Assembly: GCA_025355395.1 (NCBI GenBank)
Contig: JANXZT010000353.1
Coordinates: 1 to 28,575, forward strand
Reading direction: 5' to 3'
Source: Betaproteobacteria bacterium
GTDB taxonomy: Bacteria; Pseudomonadota; Gammaproteobacteria; Burkholderiales; Casimicrobiaceae
Length of the DNA: 28,575 nt
Under the pieces are notes generated by a model. It saw only the letters and a program-made list of their open reading frames with translations. It ran no database searches and was not told the DNA's origin. Shown here piece after piece: positions 6,662 to 14,555 of this stretch. Position 1 is the stretch's first letter, and every line of letters starts with the position of its first letter. The position numbers and the translations under genes were made by a program.

Positions 6662-7081
6662 CTAGACGGCGCGGCCCGCGAAATCCGCCGCCAGGGCCGC
6701 GAGCGCATCCTCGACCCGCGTTCCCGGTGGAAAGGCGCGGTCGAACCCCATCTCCAGGAATCGGCGCTCCACCTCGGGCCACGGTTGCTTGCCGACCACC
6801 AGGTTGCCGCCGACATAGAGCAGTATGTCGTCGAGCCCCGCCTCCACGCACAGATCGCGAAAGCCGCGGCAATCGAGCTCGCCCTGGCCATAAAGCGACG
6901 ACACCAGGATCGCGTCGGCGGCGGTTTCGATGGCGGCTTTGACGAAGTCTGCGGCGGGGGTGAGCGCGCCGAGCGCTATCACCCGGTATCCCGCCTCCTC
7001 GAGCGCCATGCCCAGAATGCGGTTGCCGACGATATGCGTATCCGCGCCGATTACGCCGGTGACAAGGGTGCGCACACGCAT
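6662..7081 (-). CDS. glmS: Glutamate mutase sigma subunit, B12-binding
   Basis: A 139-residue cobalamin-binding subunit, the normal length for GlmS/MutS. It has the base-off/His-on signature G-A-D-T-H-I-V-G with D14, H16 and G19, then SSLYGQGE (about 61-68) and the GG pair at about 91-92 that hold the nucleotide tail of B12. The ATG at 7081 is chosen because the Rossmann-like first strand (VRTLVTGVIG) starts immediately after it. The start lies inside the 3' end of the enolase-superfamily gene (31-base overlap), so the two are cotranscribed. It works with glmE and glmL downstream. Confidence 0.93.
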   Translation of the reverse strand: MRVRTLVTGVIGADTHIVGNRILGMALEEAGYRVIALGALTPAADFVKAAIETAADAILVSSLYGQGELDCRGFRDLCVEAGLDDILLYVGGNLVVGKQPWPEVERRFLEMGFDRAFPPGTRVEDALAALAADFAGRAV

Positions 7082-8187
7082 TGATGAAGCTCCTGGCGAT
7101 GCTCGACGCCATCGCGCTTGTAGGCTTTGATCCCCGCGGGATCGAGGGTCGGCGCAACGCCCGGCTCGAGCACGATGTCTCCCTGCTCGAACCGAAGTGG
7201 GGGCGCCAGCAGCATCCGCCGGGCTTTCAGGAAACCATTCATCTCGCCGGCATTGTCGATGTAGCGCGCGGCGACGCACGCCTCCATCCAGCAGGAAACA
7301 TCGCACGCGACACCGTTGCCCAGCACGGCTCGCTTGCCCAGGGCGTGAATGCGCTCGATGGCGGCAACGAGCGCATCGAGGCTCACGAACTTCATCAGCT
7401 TCACCTTGAGATACGTGCACGCGTTCTCGTTAACGGCGCGCTCGATGTCGCGAAGCCCATAGATGGATTCGTCGAGCATCAATGGCAACCCGGTGCGTGC
7501 CGCAGCCGCGACGGCGCACCGGTGGGCGGCCCAATCACCTGCGGCGCACGGCTGTTCGAAGAGCTCGATCCCGGCCGGATCGACACCGCTTATGAAAGCC
7601 GTGGCATCGACTGCGCTGTAGCCCTGGTTGGCATCGACCCGGATCAACGCCCGGCCTGCCACCACCTTCTGAATCAGGGCCAGGTGGATAAGGTCCGTGT
7701 GAGCGTCGAAGCCAACCTTCACCTTCACGGTGCGATAGCCCTCGGAACACAATCGGTCGAAATCGTCGCGCAGGCCTGATTCATCCTCGCCCTGCAGCAG
7801 CCCGAGAATCGGCACTCGCGTGATCGTCGCGAGACTCAGGAGATGATGCCCGCGAAGCATATCGAGTGCGGTGTGGAATGCCGTGCAAACGAAGGGCGCC
7901 CGGGGCGCAAGCTTATCCAGTCGGATAGCGATTTCGTCGGCGCTTTTTCCGCAAAACGCGTGCGCCAACTCCCTGGTGAGATTCCAGCTATCGGCGATCG
8001 TCTCGTCGGTGTAGCCCGTCAGGAGTGTGGCTTCGCCAAAACCGCTGCGACCGTCGGCTGCGCTCATCTGCAGCAGGATCGTGTCGTAATGGGTGACCGG
8101 TCCGAACGACAGTCGGTAAGGTCGCGCGAGCGGAATTTGCAGATAGCTCGCCCGGATGGAATCGATCACCCCCGCCACCGTGCTCAC
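7051..8187 (-). CDS. Enolase-superfamily enzyme (MR/MLE type) in the mutase operon
   Basis: A 378-residue member of the mandelate racemase/muconate lactonizing enzyme family. Visible are a capping domain (about 1-125) and a barrel with K155-V-K157, metal ligands D185 (in RVDANQG), E211 (in ELFEQP) and D239 (in MLDES), and a likely second catalytic lysine K263 (LKVKLMK). The spacing fits the MLE subgroup (cycloisomerases, dipeptide epimerases, OSBS, racemases). Methylaspartate ammonia-lyase, the expected partner of glutamate mutase, is also in the superfamily but lacks the KxK pair. GTG 8187 overlaps the tctA stop by four bases. Substrate unknown; the context suggests an amino- or dicarboxylic acid. 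Confidence 0.85.
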   Translation of the reverse strand: MSTVAGVIDSIRASYLQIPLARPYRLSFGPVTHYDTILLQMSAADGRSGFGEATLLTGYTDETIADSWNLTRELAHAFCGKSADEIAIRLDKLAPRAPFVCTAFHTALDMLRGHHLLSLATITRVPILGLLQGEDESGLRDDFDRLCSEGYRTVKVKVGFDAHTDLIHLALIQKVVAGRALIRVDANQGYSAVDATAFISGVDPAGIELFEQPCAAGDWAAHRCAVAAAARTGLPLMLDESIYGLRDIERAVNENACTYLKVKLMKFVSLDALVAAIERIHALGKRAVLGNGVACDVSCWMEACVAARYIDNAGEMNGFLKARRMLLAPPLRFEQGDIVLEPGVAPTLDPAGIKAYKRDGVEHRQELHQCVCAPLSPA

Positions 8188-9695
8188 GGCGTTTTCGCAG
8201 CCAAGTCAGGCTTGCGCCGCAAGCGGCTATAAAACGGGAGCAGGAGCGCAACGGCGGCCAGCGCAAGCACGACGCCGCTCACCGGGCGCGTGAAGAAAAT
8301 AGTCCAGTCGTTCTGGTAGCTGATCATCGAAGTGAGGAACGACGTCTCGGCGATGGGCCCGAGGATGCATCCCAGCACCATCGGAGCGATGGGGAAACGA
8401 TAGCGCTCGAAGAGATACCCGACTACGCCGAACACCACGATCATCCACAGGTCCGTGAGGTTGTTGTGCTCCGAATAAGCGCCGACGAGGCAGAACATGA
8501 TGACAAATACCGACACGATGGCTTCCGGCAGGAAGAGCACCTTGACCAGCGGCCGGATGGCGAAATAGCCGAGCAAGCCCATGCCGATGACCGCAGCGAA
8601 CGTCGAAGCAAAGATGGCATAGACCAGTGCCGATTGCGTCGTGAATATTTGCGGGCCGGGTTGCACCCCATGCAACAGGAACGCGCCGAGAATGACCGCG
8701 GTCGCGCCACTGCCCGGAATGCCGAGTGTGAGCAACGGAACCATGTGGCCGCCGACGGATGCGGTGGAGGCTACTTGCGGCGCAACAATGCCTTCGGGAA
8801 TGCCCTTGCCGAGCTCACGCCGCCGCGGGCCATATTGGCCTTCCACGCCATACGCCACAAAAGAAGCAATCGTCGCCCCGGCACCGGGGATGATGCCGCA
8901 GATCACGCCGACCAGCGACGAGCGTGCAAACGTGCCGCGGATCTTCCACGCTTCGGCGAGACTCGGAATGCGTGTCTTGATCGCGCCTCCGCCGGCCATC
9001 GGAGCGGAGGCGAAGCCCTGCTCCAGCCGCACCAGGACTTCGCCCACGCCGTACGCTCCGACCATCACGGGCAGGTAACCGATGCCGTCGCGCATCATGT
9101 CGATCCCGAGGGTGAAGCGGTCCACGCCGTAGATTTCATCGACGCCTACGGTGGCGATGAGCATGCCGAGGAACAGGCTGATGAGTGCGTTCGCAAGCGA
9201 GCCGCCGCCTAACGTCACGACGCTCGTGAACCCGAACAGTACGATCGAGAAGTACTCCGGCGAATCGAAGGTCAGCGCAACCTTGGCGAAGGGCACCGCC
9301 AGCGTCACCATGACGGTGGCGGTAATGAGGCCTCCGGTCAATGCGGCAAACAACGTCCATCCCAGCGCACGCGCAGGCTCCCCGGCATGCGCCATCGACC
9401 AGCCATCCCACAAGAGCGGCACGTCCATCGGTTCGCCCGGAATTCGAAACAGGATGGATGTGATCGCCCCTCCATAAGTGCCGGAGATGTACATGGCAGT
9501 CAGCAGGATGATCGACGGTGTGACGGGCATGCCGTACGTGAACGGCAGCGCCAGGACCACGCCCATGACCAGCGTGAGCCCCGGCAGGACAGCCACCAGC
9601 ATGCCGACCACCAGACCGACGCCAAGTGCCAGCAGGTTCGCGGCCTGCAGCAGATCGACAAATCCGCCTGCGAGATGACGCGCGACTTCGATCAA
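8184..9695 (-). CDS. tctA: Tripartite tricarboxylate transporter large permease TctA
   Basis: A 503-residue inner-membrane permease with about 10-12 hydrophobic segments. TctA-family motifs are GTYGGAITSILFRIPGEP in the N-terminal half, IPGAGATIASFVAYGVE in the middle and LGIPGSGATAVILGAF later. It forms a secondary, cation-coupled uptake system with TctB and a periplasmic TctC. The start is a TTG at 9695, 13 bases after the tctB stop; no ATG lies close, so the start is somewhat uncertain. The four-base overlap with the next gene ties uptake to the enolase-superfamily enzyme and mutase. The solute is probably a di- or tricarboxylate or an amino-dicarboxylate, an inference. Confidence 0.92.
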   Translation of the reverse strand: MIEVARHLAGGFVDLLQAANLLALGVGLVVGMLVAVLPGLTLVMGVVLALPFTYGMPVTPSIILLTAMYISGTYGGAITSILFRIPGEPMDVPLLWDGWSMAHAGEPARALGWTLFAALTGGLITATVMVTLAVPFAKVALTFDSPEYFSIVLFGFTSVVTLGGGSLANALISLFLGMLIATVGVDEIYGVDRFTLGIDMMRDGIGYLPVMVGAYGVGEVLVRLEQGFASAPMAGGGAIKTRIPSLAEAWKIRGTFARSSLVGVICGIIPGAGATIASFVAYGVEGQYGPRRRELGKGIPEGIVAPQVASTASVGGHMVPLLTLGIPGSGATAVILGAFLLHGVQPGPQIFTTQSALVYAIFASTFAAVIGMGLLGYFAIRPLVKVLFLPEAIVSVFVIMFCLVGAYSEHNNLTDLWMIVVFGVVGYLFERYRFPIAPMVLGCILGPIAETSFLTSMISYQNDWTIFFTRPVSGVVLALAAVALLLPFYSRLRRKPDLAAKTP

Positions 9696-9708
9696 AAGAA
9701 ACTCGCGA

Positions 9709-10296
9709 TCACCGGATTGCCATGAGGCGCATCAGCCCGAGGGAGATGGTGGCAAAAGGTGGCTGCCCGATGGGGAGCGACAGGTACACGATTTTCATGA
9801 ATACGAACATGAAACCGAGACTGCCGAGCACGGCCGTGGGAACGATCACGCGCCAGCGGCGGTAGCGGCCGGTGCGGATCATGGCCGCGATGTAACCCGC
9901 AGTCGCCAGGGCAAAGCCCAACCATCCCAGCAGGAAAACATAGGCGACAGTAAGTGCTACGCCAAGGGCGAGCAGCCCGGGATATCGCTCGCCTGGCGCA
10001 CCGATGGTTTCAGGGTCGGGTACCGCGTCGCCGATGACTTCGCGCAGCAGGCCGCCGCCGGGGCCTTCGCTTCGTGGCCGGCGCAGTGCTCCCACAATGC
10101 GCGTTACGCATACCGCGATCATCAGGACGAGGATCGCTTTCGGCCAGACATCCGGCCCAAGCCGGCCAGCGTGCGGGGTGTATTCGAAATGCATGGCCAA
10201 CCAAAAGAGGCCGCCCGCAATAAAGAGCACGATCGCGTACGGCGCGACAGCCCGCAGCCGATCCGATATCTGGGAGGCTGGCGGAGTTATTTTCAC
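9709..10296 (-). CDS. tctB: Tripartite tricarboxylate transporter small permease TctB
   Basis: A 195-residue TctB-family membrane protein. Hydrophobic helices are at about 17-36, 48-66, 107-140 (two segments) and 150-168, matching the four- to five-helix TctB pattern; GPDVWPKAILVLM near residue 48 is typical. The start is GTG at 10296 with no strong ribosome-binding site. A 311-base gap separates it from tctC upstream, unlike the tight joints in the rest of the operon. Partners are TctA (13 bases downstream) and TctC. Confidence 0.85.
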   Translation of the reverse strand: MKITPPASQISDRLRAVAPYAIVLFIAGGLFWLAMHFEYTPHAGRLGPDVWPKAILVLMIAVCVTRIVGALRRPRSEGPGGGLLREVIGDAVPDPETIGAPGERYPGLLALGVALTVAYVFLLGWLGFALATAGYIAAMIRTGRYRRWRVIVPTAVLGSLGFMFVFMKIVYLSLPIGQPPFATISLGLMRLMAIR

Positions 10297-10607
10297 GGAC
10301 GCGACTCAAGGCGAGTTGGGATGCGGTTCAAGGCACGAGCCCGCTGCCATAGCGGGACTATACCGAGGGCGACCAATGCACGATGTGGGAAAATCGGCAC
10401 CCAAATCGCCCGTCCCTTCGGGTTGCGGTCAAAAAACGCGTCTGCGGCGTTGCTCAGGCTGGCGAAGATTCCCGATCTTGGCTGCCCCTCGCGCCTTGCA
10501 TCCATCGTTTTTTGATGAAGCAACGCATGCTCGAAAATAACTCCGACGACCTCCTGGCTTGCTTGGTGTGGCGTCACGGGCGAACACCGAGCGCAATGAA
10601 CGGACGG
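10297..10607. other. 311-base gap inside the transport operon
   Basis: Lies between tctC and tctB, both minus strand. It contains the hairpin CCCGCT-gccat-AGCGGG (10340-10356) with no following T-run, and an A/T-richer patch with TTTTTTGATGAAGC near 10508. A minus-strand frame (10293-10577) stays open across it and ends on the tctB start, but it has no recognisable domain. It may be a leader where transcript is processed to give more binding protein than permease, or a dispersed intergenic repeat. Confidence 0.45.
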
Positions 10608-11567
10608 CTACTTTTTGACGGGAATGGCCGCCATCACTTTTTTTGCTTCCTCGAGCCAGCGCTGCATGTAGGGAAGCACTTCCTGCGCCGGCACGAAGCT
10701 CGCCTCGTCGGCGTACTGCTCCTTGAGATAAGCCTTGAAGTCAGCGGTTTGCGCCGCGCGCGCGATGGCGTCGCTCAGCAACTTGACGCGGGCAGGATCG
10801 GTGCCGGCTTTCACCAGCACGACGCGGAATTGCGGCAGGGTGATGTTGTGGCCGAGACTGGTCGACGTCGGAATACCCGGGAAATCATTCACCTTGCCGC
10901 CGTAGAAAAAGATCACCGGCCGGATCTGCTTGCTGTCGACGAGGCTGCGCACATCGCCTGCCTGCTCGTACAGGAGATCCGCATGGCCACCCACGATGGA
11001 GGTGTAGCGCTCACCGGGCTTGGCATAGGGCACCGACGACAGCTTGAGCCCCCGCGCCGCGAAGTAGTTCACGGTGATGTCATCGGGACTCGAAAACCCG
11101 GTCACCGCGACCTTGAGCGCACGCGTGCGCGCGGCGGCCTCGACATCGGCCCACGTCTTCATGGCGCTGTTCTCCGCGACAAAAAACGCCGAGGCTTGCT
11201 GGATGAGAATGCCAAGGGGAGTGAAGTCGGCCAACTTGATCTTGGGATTGGGCTCGGCGAGGAGCGCGAAGGTATCCCCGGTCATGACTTCGATCGTGTA
11301 ACCGTCGGCATTGGCGGAGATCAGCTTGGCGTGGCCCGTCTGGCCGGTTGCGCCGGCAACGTTGATGACCGGCAGCGAGACCTTCAGCTCCGCTTCGAGC
11401 AGTTGCCCGAGCTTCCGCGCGACTTGGTCGGCGCCCCCGCCGGGCCCCCACGGCACCACGAACTCGATGGGGCGCGACGGATACTTGTCCTGCGCCGTCG
11501 TGATACCCGAGTACCAGGCCACGAATGCCAACGCCGGAAGCGCCACGGCACGAATACATGCACGCAT
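10608..11567 (-). CDS. tctC: Bug-type periplasmic solute-binding protein TctC
   Basis: A 319-residue binding protein of the Bug/TctC family that delivers substrate to TctAB. A signal peptide covers about residues 1-25 (ending near ITTAQ), followed by the family start DKYPSRPIEFVVPWGPGGGAD, which shapes the carboxylate pocket. Other parts include NVAGATGQTGHAKL, VPYAKPGER and the C-terminal helices. ATG 11567 is preferred over 11585 because AAGGAGG (11576-11582) lies eight bases before it. It heads the operon; promoters are proposed at 11644-11731. The family has many orphan members with differing ligands, so the ligand here is open. An aspartate near the pocket entrance, often an amino-acid contact in Bug proteins, is not diagnosable by eye. 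Confidence 0.9.
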   Translation of the reverse strand: MRACIRAVALPALAFVAWYSGITTAQDKYPSRPIEFVVPWGPGGGADQVARKLGQLLEAELKVSLPVINVAGATGQTGHAKLISANADGYTIEVMTGDTFALLAEPNPKIKLADFTPLGILIQQASAFFVAENSAMKTWADVEAAARTRALKVAVTGFSSPDDITVNYFAARGLKLSSVPYAKPGERYTSIVGGHADLLYEQAGDVRSLVDSKQIRPVIFFYGGKVNDFPGIPTSTSLGHNITLPQFRVVLVKAGTDPARVKLLSDAIARAAQTADFKAYLKEQYADEASFVPAQEVLPYMQRWLEEAKKVMAAIPVKK

Positions 11568-11643
11568 TGGGAGATCCTCCTTCATCGCGGTAGTCTGCCG
11601 CCGCGTCCCGGGGTCTTCGGTGGAGTGCGCCAGCGTGGCGCAC

Positions 11644-11658
11644 GCAACTGCGGCGCCA
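11644..11658 (-). promoter_or_regulatory. Putative sigma-54 (-24/-12) promoter of tctC
   Basis: On the minus strand TGGC, seven bases, then TTGC: both invariant elements are present with the correct spacing (9 of 12 informative positions of TGGCACG-N4-TTGCW). Transcription would begin near 11632, about 65 bases before the tctC ATG. No NtrC-like dyad is seen between it and ntrC, so the activator is unknown. Confidence 0.45.
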
Positions 11659-11701
11659 CTCTTCGATGTTTTATCCGGCGCTCAAGTCACGAGCTCGAGG
11701 A

Positions 11702-11741
11702 AGTATGAAACGCCACCGTCGCATCCGTCAAGAATGCGACG
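11702..11741 (-). promoter_or_regulatory. Sigma-70-like promoter with dyad CGTCGCAT-N9-ATGCGACG
   Basis: A perfect 8-base inverted repeat (11717-11724 and 11734-11741) encloses TTGACG (minus strand, 11726-11731), and CATACT follows after 18 bases (11702-11707). This could be an operator-controlled promoter for the tctC operon, with transcription starting near 11695. The same stem could act as an ntrC terminator, but it lacks a T-run. Confidence 0.4.
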
Positions 11742-11798
11742 AACGGCGCCGGACTCCGGTCAATGCGGTACGCGCGCAGGATGATCCGGCGCGCAATG

Positions 11799-13229
11799 TC
11801 ATCCGGCGTGCAGCCCGCCCTTGCGCAATTCCTGCTCGAGCCCGAGCTCCTGGATCTTGCGGGTGAGGGTGTTGCGCCCCCAACCCAGCCATTTGGCGGC
11901 TTCCATCCGGTGCCCGCCCGTATGCGCGAGTGCACGCACGATCAGCGTCTTTTCGAACTCGCGCGCCAATCGTTCGCCGACCGCATGCTCGCCGCGATTG
12001 AGCGCCTCGGCAAGCTCGCGATCCAGCGCATGGCGCCACGTGGCTTCCGAACCGGCCTCGCCAGGGTCACGAGGCAGTTCGCGCAGCTCCAGCGGGAGGT
12101 CGGCGATCTCGATGCGCTGCCCCGGCGCCATGACGGTCAGCCAGTTGCAGATATTCCCGAGCTGGCGAACGTTGCCGGGGAAGGCGAAGGATTGCAGCAC
12201 CTTGAGCGCCGCGTCCGTAAGAATCTTTGCCTCCACCGCGAGATCGCGGGCGCTTGTATGCAGAAAATGACGCGCCAACGGCGCAATGTCTTCCTGCCGC
12301 TCGCGCAAGGGCGGCAGGCGCAGCCGCACCACGTTGAGACGATGCATCAGGTCTTCACGGAAAAGTTTCTGCTGCACGCGCTCCTCGAGGTTCTGGTGGG
12401 TGGCCGCAATCACGCGCACGCTTGCCTTCTGCGGCGCATGGCCTCCGACCCGGTAATACTCGCCATCTGAGAGCACGCGCAACAGCCGCACCTGAAGATC
12501 GGCCGGCATGTCGCCGATCTCGTCCAAAAAAAGCGTGCCGCCGTCGGCCTGCTCGAACCTCCCCCGTCGCGATGCCTGGGCGCCGGTAAAAGCACCGCGT
12601 TCGTGCCCGAACAGCTCCGATTCCAGCAGGTCTTTCGGAATGGCGGCGGTATTGATCGCAATGAACGGTCCGGCAGCCCGCGGACTGTGGCGATGGAGTG
12701 CCTGGGCCACGAGCTCCTTGCCGGTTCCCGATTCGCCGGTAATGAGCACCGTCACGATGGACTGCGACAATCGGCCGATGGCCCGAAACACCTCCTGCAT
12801 CGCCGGCGCCTGCCCCAGCATTTCCGGCGTGTCGGTGTTGGCAGCGGCGGTCGAGGGCGCGGACGCCGGCGTCTGAACGGTCGCGCGCCGGATGAGCGCG
12901 AGCGCGTGATCGACGTCGAAGGGCTTGGGCAAATATTCGAAGGCGCCGCCCTGGAATGCGGCGACAGCGCTATCGAGGTCGGAATAGGCGGTCATGATGA
13001 TGACCGGGATGTCCGGGTAACGCTCCTTCACCTTGTTCAGCAACACCAGCCCGGATTCGCCGGGCATGCGGATATCCGACACGATCACCTGCGGCTGGCT
13101 GTGCGCGAGCGCTTGCAGCACCTCGTAGACCGACGCAAACGTCTGGTGCGGAATATCCTCGCGCGAGAGCGCCTTTTCGAGCACCCAGCGAATCGAGCGG
13201 TCATCATCGACGATCCACACCGGCTTCAT
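11799..13229 (-). CDS. ntrC: Nitrogen regulator NtrC (sigma-54 activator)
   Basis: A 476-residue response regulator. The receiver domain (about 1-120) has the acidic pair D8/D9, phospho-acceptor D52 (SDIRMPG), T80 and K102. The AAA+ domain (about 138-375) carries Walker A GESGTGKE (165-172), the sigma-54 contact loop GAFTGA (212-217) and Walker B LFLDEIGD (233-240). A Fis-type helix-turn-helix ends the protein (about 422-463). ATG 13229 is chosen for GGAG seven bases upstream (13237-13240) and for the conserved start KPVWIVDDDRSIRW. It lies 55 bases after ntrB. It would activate glnA through the dyad at 16849-16865 when nitrogen is limiting. Confidence 0.96.
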   Translation of the reverse strand: MKPVWIVDDDRSIRWVLEKALSREDIPHQTFASVYEVLQALAHSQPQVIVSDIRMPGESGLVLLNKVKERYPDIPVIIMTAYSDLDSAVAAFQGGAFEYLPKPFDVDHALALIRRATVQTPASAPSTAAANTDTPEMLGQAPAMQEVFRAIGRLSQSIVTVLITGESGTGKELVAQALHRHSPRAAGPFIAINTAAIPKDLLESELFGHERGAFTGAQASRRGRFEQADGGTLFLDEIGDMPADLQVRLLRVLSDGEYYRVGGHAPQKASVRVIAATHQNLEERVQQKLFREDLMHRLNVVRLRLPPLRERQEDIAPLARHFLHTSARDLAVEAKILTDAALKVLQSFAFPGNVRQLGNICNWLTVMAPGQRIEIADLPLELRELPRDPGEAGSEATWRHALDRELAEALNRGEHAVGERLAREFEKTLIVRALAHTGGHRMEAAKWLGWGRNTLTRKIQELGLEQELRKGGLHAG

Positions 13230-13284
13230 CGCGACGCTCCGCGGCGGGTGTTGCCGGCGAGATGGCAAGTACGTGACATCCGGC

Positions 13285-14511
13285 TCAACCTGCACGCGGG
13301 GATTCGAGCGGCAGCAAGATGGTGAACACGGTGCGTCCCGGTGCGCTTTCGCATTCGATGGTTCCATTGTGCTGCGCGACGAACGTCTGCGCTATGGTGA
13401 GCCCCAACCCGCTGCCACCCTCTCGTCCGGAGACGAGCGGATAGAAGATTTTGTCCCGGATCGATTCTGGAACCCCGGGACCGTTGTCGGCGATTCCCAA
13501 CGCGAGGGCAAGCCGGTGCCGTTTCCTGGCGAGCGTGACGTAGCGCGCGACCCGCGTGATTAGCCGGATGTGGGGATCGGCGGTCGTGCCGGACACCGCC
13601 TGGGCGGCATTGCGGACGACGTTGAGCACCGCCTGCATGAGCTGCTCGGGGTCGGCCTCGAAATCGGGCAGGCTGGTGTCGAGATCCGGCGTGATGGTCA
13701 CCTGCGGAAACTCTGCCTGCATGAGACCTTTCACGCGAACCACGATTTCGTGGATGTTGATGCGCCGGAAACAGGGCAGCCGGTGCGGCGTCAACAGCCG
13801 ATTCAAGAGCGACTGCAGGCGATCCGATTCGCTGATGATGACCTGGGTGTACTCGATGAGATGCGGGGCGTCGAGCTCGCGCTCGAGGAGTTGCGCAGCG
13901 CCGCGAATGCCACCCAGCGGATTCTTGATCTCATGCGCAAGGCTGCGGATCAACTCGCGATTCGCCTGCTGCTGCTCGAGCAGGCGCTCCTCGCGCGCAA
14001 TCTTCAACTGCTGGTCGATGTGGCGAAACTCGAGCAGAAGTTGCGCGTCCGCAACGTCGACCGGCGAAACCGTGCAGCTGAGATGCAGCTTGGCGCGCGC
14101 GCCGACGGCAAGCTCGAGTTCCTGTTCGGTGTAGGACGCGCCGCTGGCGACCGCCTTGTCGATGGCGGCAAGAAGATTTCCAGCATCGTGGAAAAGGTCG
14201 GCGGGAGTTTGCTCGAGCAGTTGTTTTTTCGAAACTTCGAAGAGATTTTCGGCCGCCGGATTGGCGTAGATCACACGCCCGCCGTTCCCGATCATCAGCA
14301 CCGCGGTCGCGAGCAGCTCCAGACCGGTGAAGCCGTGGGTCGCATCGTCTCGCGCAAGTGTGGGGATGTGGCTGAAATTCACTGGAGCCGGGAATGCCGT
14401 CGTCGGTGTTGCGTTGGTTTCCTTTAGCAATATCCGCGCCCGGCCCAGCTTCAGGGTTTGCGAAATGCGCCGATGCAACCCCGCAAACCCCGCGCACGGA
14501 AGGTCACGCAT
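13285..14511 (-). CDS. ntrB: Nitrogen sensor kinase/phosphatase NtrB
   Basis: A histidine kinase of about 408 residues that phosphorylates or dephosphorylates NtrC depending on PII. From the ATG at 14511: PAS domain (about 58-165), dimerisation/phospho-acceptor motif LAHEIKNPLGG with H193, N box RNAAQAV with N301, G1 box DNGPGVP from D342 and G2 box GSGLGL (366-371). It is cytosolic with no membrane segment. The start is uncertain: TTG 14544, ATG 14511 and TTG 14430 are possible, and none has a good ribosome-binding site. The first 60 residues before the PAS domain are longer than usual, so a later start is possible. Confidence 0.92.
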   Translation of the reverse strand: MRDLPCAGFAGLHRRISQTLKLGRARILLKETNATPTTAFPAPVNFSHIPTLARDDATHGFTGLELLATAVLMIGNGGRVIYANPAAENLFEVSKKQLLEQTPADLFHDAGNLLAAIDKAVASGASYTEQELELAVGARAKLHLSCTVSPVDVADAQLLLEFRHIDQQLKIAREERLLEQQQANRELIRSLAHEIKNPLGGIRGAAQLLERELDAPHLIEYTQVIISESDRLQSLLNRLLTPHRLPCFRRINIHEIVVRVKGLMQAEFPQVTITPDLDTSLPDFEADPEQLMQAVLNVVRNAAQAVSGTTADPHIRLITRVARYVTLARKRHRLALALGIADNGPGVPESIRDKIFYPLVSGREGGSGLGLTIAQTFVAQHNGTIECESAPGRTVFTILLPLESPRAG

Positions 14512-14555
14512 CCTTGATCGCGACGCCAACGATGGTGCCGGCAAATGCCGCCGCG

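Noticed and set aside
5256..7157. A longer glmL frame that stays open to 7157
   Set aside because: The upstream part lies over the B12-binding gene, shows no family-like sequence, and the nucleotide-binding motif DFGSTYTK belongs at the N-terminus, which fits GTG 6659.
10340..10356. CCCGCT/AGCGGG hairpin as terminator of tctC
   Set aside because: It lies far from tctC (about 250 bases), is short and lacks a T-run, so it is only recorded as part of the gap.
10383..11708. 441-codon plus-strand frame opposite tctC
   Set aside because: tctC has a signal peptide, ribosome-binding site and family motifs; the opposite frame has none of these.
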